From positions 2,669-36,281 of the forward strand of contig VRUD01000042.1 of NCBI GenBank assembly GCA_019456305.1: 33,613 bases of DNA, read 5' to 3'. How positions within the stretch are numbered: the stretch's first letter is position 1; each line of letters begins with the position of its first letter. This document shows positions 31,086 to 33,613 of the stretch, in pieces. Source of the stretch: Cytophagales bacterium. Lineage in GTDB: Bacteria > Bacteroidota > Bacteroidia > Cytophagales > VRUD01. The notes under the pieces are model-generated. The model was given only the letters and a program-made list of their open reading frames with translations. It was not told where the DNA came from and made no database searches. Both the position numbers and the translations under genes were made by a program.

Positions 31086-33338
31086 TCAACTCAATTTAAT
31101 AGTAATAGCGCTTCCCTTCAGCGCCCTTATTCCCGGCCGCTGTGATTGTTCAACCACCCTGCCTGTTCCCTCATAAAAAACTTTTAGCCCTTGATTTTCC
31201 AGGTTATAGATCGCATCTCTTAAGGTCATGCCCCTGACATCAGGTACCAACCCTTTTTTTATTGGCTTATTTTTCAACTGGATGTAAGTACCTTTATGAA
31301 CTGCTTGTACCCATTCACCATTAGGCGTGCTAACGCTTTGAGCGGTGGTATTTTGTAGAGACGTTGCCTGGTAGAGACGCCCAATTTGGTCGTCTCTACC
31401 AGGCAACGTCTCTACAAAATGCCTGTCGCCCTTATGTGCAATCTCTAATTGATCGCAAATAAAATTTAAGTCGTGGTAATTTCCTGATCTGACTACAGGG
31501 AATATTCCTTTATTTACATCTTTGATCTGTTTGAGTGACTGATGCATGTTAATGTCTGTTGCATAGACCTTATCAGCCAATTCTTTAAAGACCGGGGCAG
31601 CAACCTGCCCTCCATACTGTTTGGAACCTTTGGGATTATCTATTACAACAATGCAACTGTATTTAGGGTCACTGGCAGGAAAATAGCCCACAAATGAGGT
31701 ATAATAACTTCGTATGTATTTGCCATTCTTTATTTTTTGTGCTGTGCCGGTTTTGCCGGCAATCTTATAGTTTTTATTCTTGATATTTTGAGCTGTTCCC
31801 CGTTCTACAACACCTTCAAGCATTTTTTTAACAATATTTAAGGTTTTAGCAGAGCATATTTTTTTGTGAAGGATGTCTGATTCAAATTCTTTCAATGTCT
31901 TATCAGCTCTCATTGTCTTTTTTACGATCAATGGTTGGATAAACTCCCCATCATTTGCAACAGCATTGTAAAAGGCGAGCATTTGAAGCGGGGTGATCTT
32001 TAATTCATATCCAATAGACATCCAGGGTAATGAAATGCCACTCCAGGTAGGATCTGCGGTTTGTTTTATTTCCGGTATCCCTTCTCCCTTTATTTGAAAT
32101 CTCACAGGAGAAGCTAAGCCAAATTTATGGATATAATCAACAAATCTTTGAGGATTTTTGCCAAAATGGTTATTTACCAATCTTGAAACACCAATATTGG
32201 ATGAATATTCAAAGGCTTGCTGAACCGTGATCTTGCCAAATCCACCGGGTTTATTATCTGGCATTATCCTGTCATAATACTTAAACTTGCCACTATAAGT
32301 GTCAATACTGTCAGTGGGAGAAATTTTTGAATCTTCAAAAAGAGCGATCATTGAAGCAAGCTTAAAAGTAGAGCCGGGTTCAGCCATGCCTTGATCAGCT
32401 ACTGCGTAGTTATAGGTTTCAAGGTAGTTTCTTTGCAAGGGAAGGACATGCTTGTCTCCTGCATTTGCTTTGTTTTGTATAGGAGCAGAACGATATTTTC
32501 TCAAATTCACCATCGCTTTTATTTCTCCTGTTGCCACCTCCATCAGGATCAGGCAGCCATAGTCAGCATCATTGCTAACTAATGCTTTCATAAGGACAGA
32601 TTCAGCCAGATCCTGCAGGTTTATGTCAATGGTGGTATGAATATCAATCCCTTCAACCGGCCGGGCTTCTGCGCTGTTGTGCAACGGTTTCCAATGACCG
32701 CCTGCTATTTTTTGAAACAACGCCCTCCCGTCTTTTCCGGCTAAGTCGCTGTTAAAGCTATACTCAAGCCCTCTCACACCTTTCTTCTGTTCATTAATAT
32801 AGCCTATTGTTATCCTGCATAGATTTCTGAAGGGATAAAATCGTTCATTTGTTTTTTCAAAGAACCCCCCTCCGCCAAGTCTCCCTTCTCTGAAAACAGG
32901 CCATTTTGACATTATCTTTTGAGCCGGATGATCAATTTTTTTTGTGTTTAACCTGATATATTGTTTTTTCTTCACCCTTGCAATTTTAATTTTTCTTTTG
33001 TACTGTTCAGGTGACCTGTCTTTAAAAAAGCCGGAAAGCAAGATACACAATGAATCAATATCCTGTTTGTATAATTCGTCACTGGCAATGGTTGGATCAA
33101 AAGCTACTTTATAAAATGGTAATGAAGTTGCAAGCAAGCTCCCATTATCAGAATAAATATTGCCCCGGGTTGCTTTGACTACCCTGTCTTTCAAAACAGG
33201 TGCCGTTCCAGCTTCCTGCCATTTGATGCCCTCAATGTATTGTATCTTAATAACTTTATACCCTATGGCAACGGCAAAAGAAAATACAAACAAAAATGCA
33301 ATACGGGCTCTGAATAGTATGGATTTTTTTATGCTCAT
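31086..33338 (-). CDS. ftsI: FtsI/PBP3-type cell-division transpeptidase with PASTA domain
   Basis: The 750 residues run as follows: a short cytoplasmic N-terminus and membrane helix (about 12-30), a dimerisation domain (about 55-215, RGNIYSDNGSLLATSLPFY), a transpeptidase domain (about 255-600) and a C-terminal PASTA domain (about 691-750, VPDVRGMTLRDAIYNLENQGLKV). The transpeptidase motifs are present: SxxK in EPGSTFKLAS (about Ser322), SxN in YSSNIGVSR (about 378) and KTGTAQK (about 527). It cross-links septal peptidoglycan and binds penicillin. A palindromic DNA repeat (31350-31420) encodes about 24 residues of the linker before PASTA. The usual dcw neighbours (rsmH, ftsL, murE) are not recognisable around it. 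Confidence 0.92.
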   Translation of the reverse strand: MSIKKSILFRARIAFLFVFSFAVAIGYKVIKIQYIEGIKWQEAGTAPVLKDRVVKATRGNIYSDNGSLLATSLPFYKVAFDPTIASDELYKQDIDSLCILLSGFFKDRSPEQYKRKIKIARVKKKQYIRLNTKKIDHPAQKIMSKWPVFREGRLGGGGFFEKTNERFYPFRNLCRITIGYINEQKKGVRGLEYSFNSDLAGKDGRALFQKIAGGHWKPLHNSAEARPVEGIDIHTTIDINLQDLAESVLMKALVSNDADYGCLILMEVATGEIKAMVNLRKYRSAPIQNKANAGDKHVLPLQRNYLETYNYAVADQGMAEPGSTFKLASMIALFEDSKISPTDSIDTYSGKFKYYDRIMPDNKPGGFGKITVQQAFEYSSNIGVSRLVNNHFGKNPQRFVDYIHKFGLASPVRFQIKGEGIPEIKQTADPTWSGISLPWMSIGYELKITPLQMLAFYNAVANDGEFIQPLIVKKTMRADKTLKEFESDILHKKICSAKTLNIVKKMLEGVVERGTAQNIKNKNYKIAGKTGTAQKIKNGKYIRSYYTSFVGYFPASDPKYSCIVVIDNPKGSKQYGGQVAAPVFKELADKVYATDINMHQSLKQIKDVNKGIFPVVRSGNYHDLNFICDQLEIAHKGDRHFVETLPGRDDQIGRLYQATSLQNTTAQSVSTPNGEWVQAVHKGTYIQLKNKPIKKGLVPDVRGMTLRDAIYNLENQGLKVFYEGTGRVVEQSQRPGIRALKGSAITIKLS
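31350..31420. repeat. 71-bp perfect palindrome inside ftsI
   Basis: Arms of 30 bases (31350-31379 and 31391-31420) are exact reverse complements around an 11-base loop. Each arm contains TAGAGACG twice (GTAGAGACGTTGCCTG, then GTAGAGACG). It is read in frame as FVETLPGRDDQIGRLYQATS plus flanks. Similar TAGAGACGTTGC palindromes are known as dispersed intergenic repeats. Confidence 0.92.
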
Positions 33339-33393
33339 GAAAAAATATCAGTTTAAATAAAACGATAAAGCCGTGCCACGCCTGCCCCCAGTT

Positions 33394-33510
33394 TAACCAC
33401 TAATTACACTAATTTCACTAATTATTTATTACAAGTAAAAAGTAAAAAGGAAAAAGTAAAAAGTAAAAATTCACTTTTAAATTAGTGGAAATTTGTGTAA
33501 TTCGTGGTTA
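33394..33510. repeat. Imperfect long inverted repeat upstream of ftsI
   Basis: The left arm 33394-33423 (TAACCACTAATTACACTAAT...) and right arm 33480-33510 are inverted copies differing at a few positions plus one indel. The loop holds AAAAAGT tandem repeats (33435-33469). The right arm includes the stop codon of the upstream partial frame. It resembles the widespread CCACGAATTACACGAATT type of Bacteroidota repeat. Confidence 0.75.
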
Positions 33511-33613
33511 TATTCTTTTTTTCTTTTCTAATTTTCTCTTTCTTGTCTTAAATAACCGCTGTTCTAATTTGCTCACTGCAAAGTTATGCAACGGAAGAAA
33601 CAATCCGGCAAGC
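33508..33613 (-). CDS. 3' end of an unidentified gene (partial)
   Basis: A frame open from the right edge reads LAGLFLPLHNFAVSKLEQRL and then a very basic tail (FKTRKRKLEKKKRI) to a TAA at 33510-33508. Thirty-four residues are too few to name it. The hydrophobic patch followed by lysines and arginines could be the cytoplasmic end of a membrane protein. It points the same way as ftsI and is separated from it by the inverted repeat. Confidence 0.4.
   Translation of the reverse strand, partial: LAGLFLPLHNFAVSKLEQRLFKTRKRKLEKKKRI

Overview
The window reads as chromosomal DNA of a low-GC, gliding- or adhesin-type member of the Bacteroidota. The evidence is two large PKD/SprB-repeat surface proteins with type IX secretion (T9SS) C-terminal signals, a PorP/SprF-family protein beside a PorE-like OmpA protein, a Y_Y_Y/Reg_prop sensor, a DUF6249 membrane protein, and promoters of the TTG-N20-TAnnTTTG type peculiar to this phylum. 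No rRNA, tRNA or CRISPR array was seen.

Layout. 1-5490 (+): 3' part of a T9SS type-B substrate with PKD repeats, then a PorP/SprF-like outer-membrane protein and a TPR/beta-propeller/OmpA periplasmic protein, which fit together as substrate plus secretion partners. 5581-8910: DUF6249 protein, a ParDE-type toxin-antitoxin pair, an ECF sigma factor with its zinc-binding anti-sigma factor, and a double-FKBP prolyl isomerase. 8980-10450: an accessory stretch in which a VOC protein and a HigBA module are each bracketed by short AAC/GTT inverted repeats resembling gene-cassette recombination sites. 10553-15196: NrnA-like phosphoesterase, then a DsbD operon with two tandem stand-alone nDsbD-like proteins. 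15252-17925 (-): decaying defence or mobile stretch with HicB, a broken HicA, a DNA methyltransferase, a frameshifted restriction endonuclease and the 3' remnant of a tyrosine recombinase. 18122-23170 (-): MltD-type lytic transglycosylase with LysM, and a giant propeller/SpoIIE phosphatase regulator. 23187-24111: a transposon-like unit with 33-bp terminal inverted repeats and an 8-bp target duplication, carrying a REP-associated tyrosine transposase and its REP hairpins. 24160-29472 (-): 1770-residue SprB-repeat adhesin. 29527-30842: HEPN/PaREP1 protein, intact HicAB (the 59-residue HicA is easily missed) and a 45-residue membrane protein. 31086-33338: FtsI-type penicillin-binding protein with PASTA.

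The most unusual feature is the density of palindromic repeats and how they are used. A roughly 90-bp palindrome recurs three times, once between a sigma factor and its anti-sigma factor. Two different palindromic repeats sit in frame inside coding genes (the SpoIIE regulator and ftsI). A heptanucleotide tandem repeat lies in the same regulator. Complex hairpins resembling integron attC sites lie at cassette-like boundaries, one next to a dead XerC/IntI-like recombinase. Three genes have a promoter -7 box that places the transcription start at or almost at the start codon (near-leaderless), and one promoter-bearing repeat is duplicated in front of two neighbouring genes.
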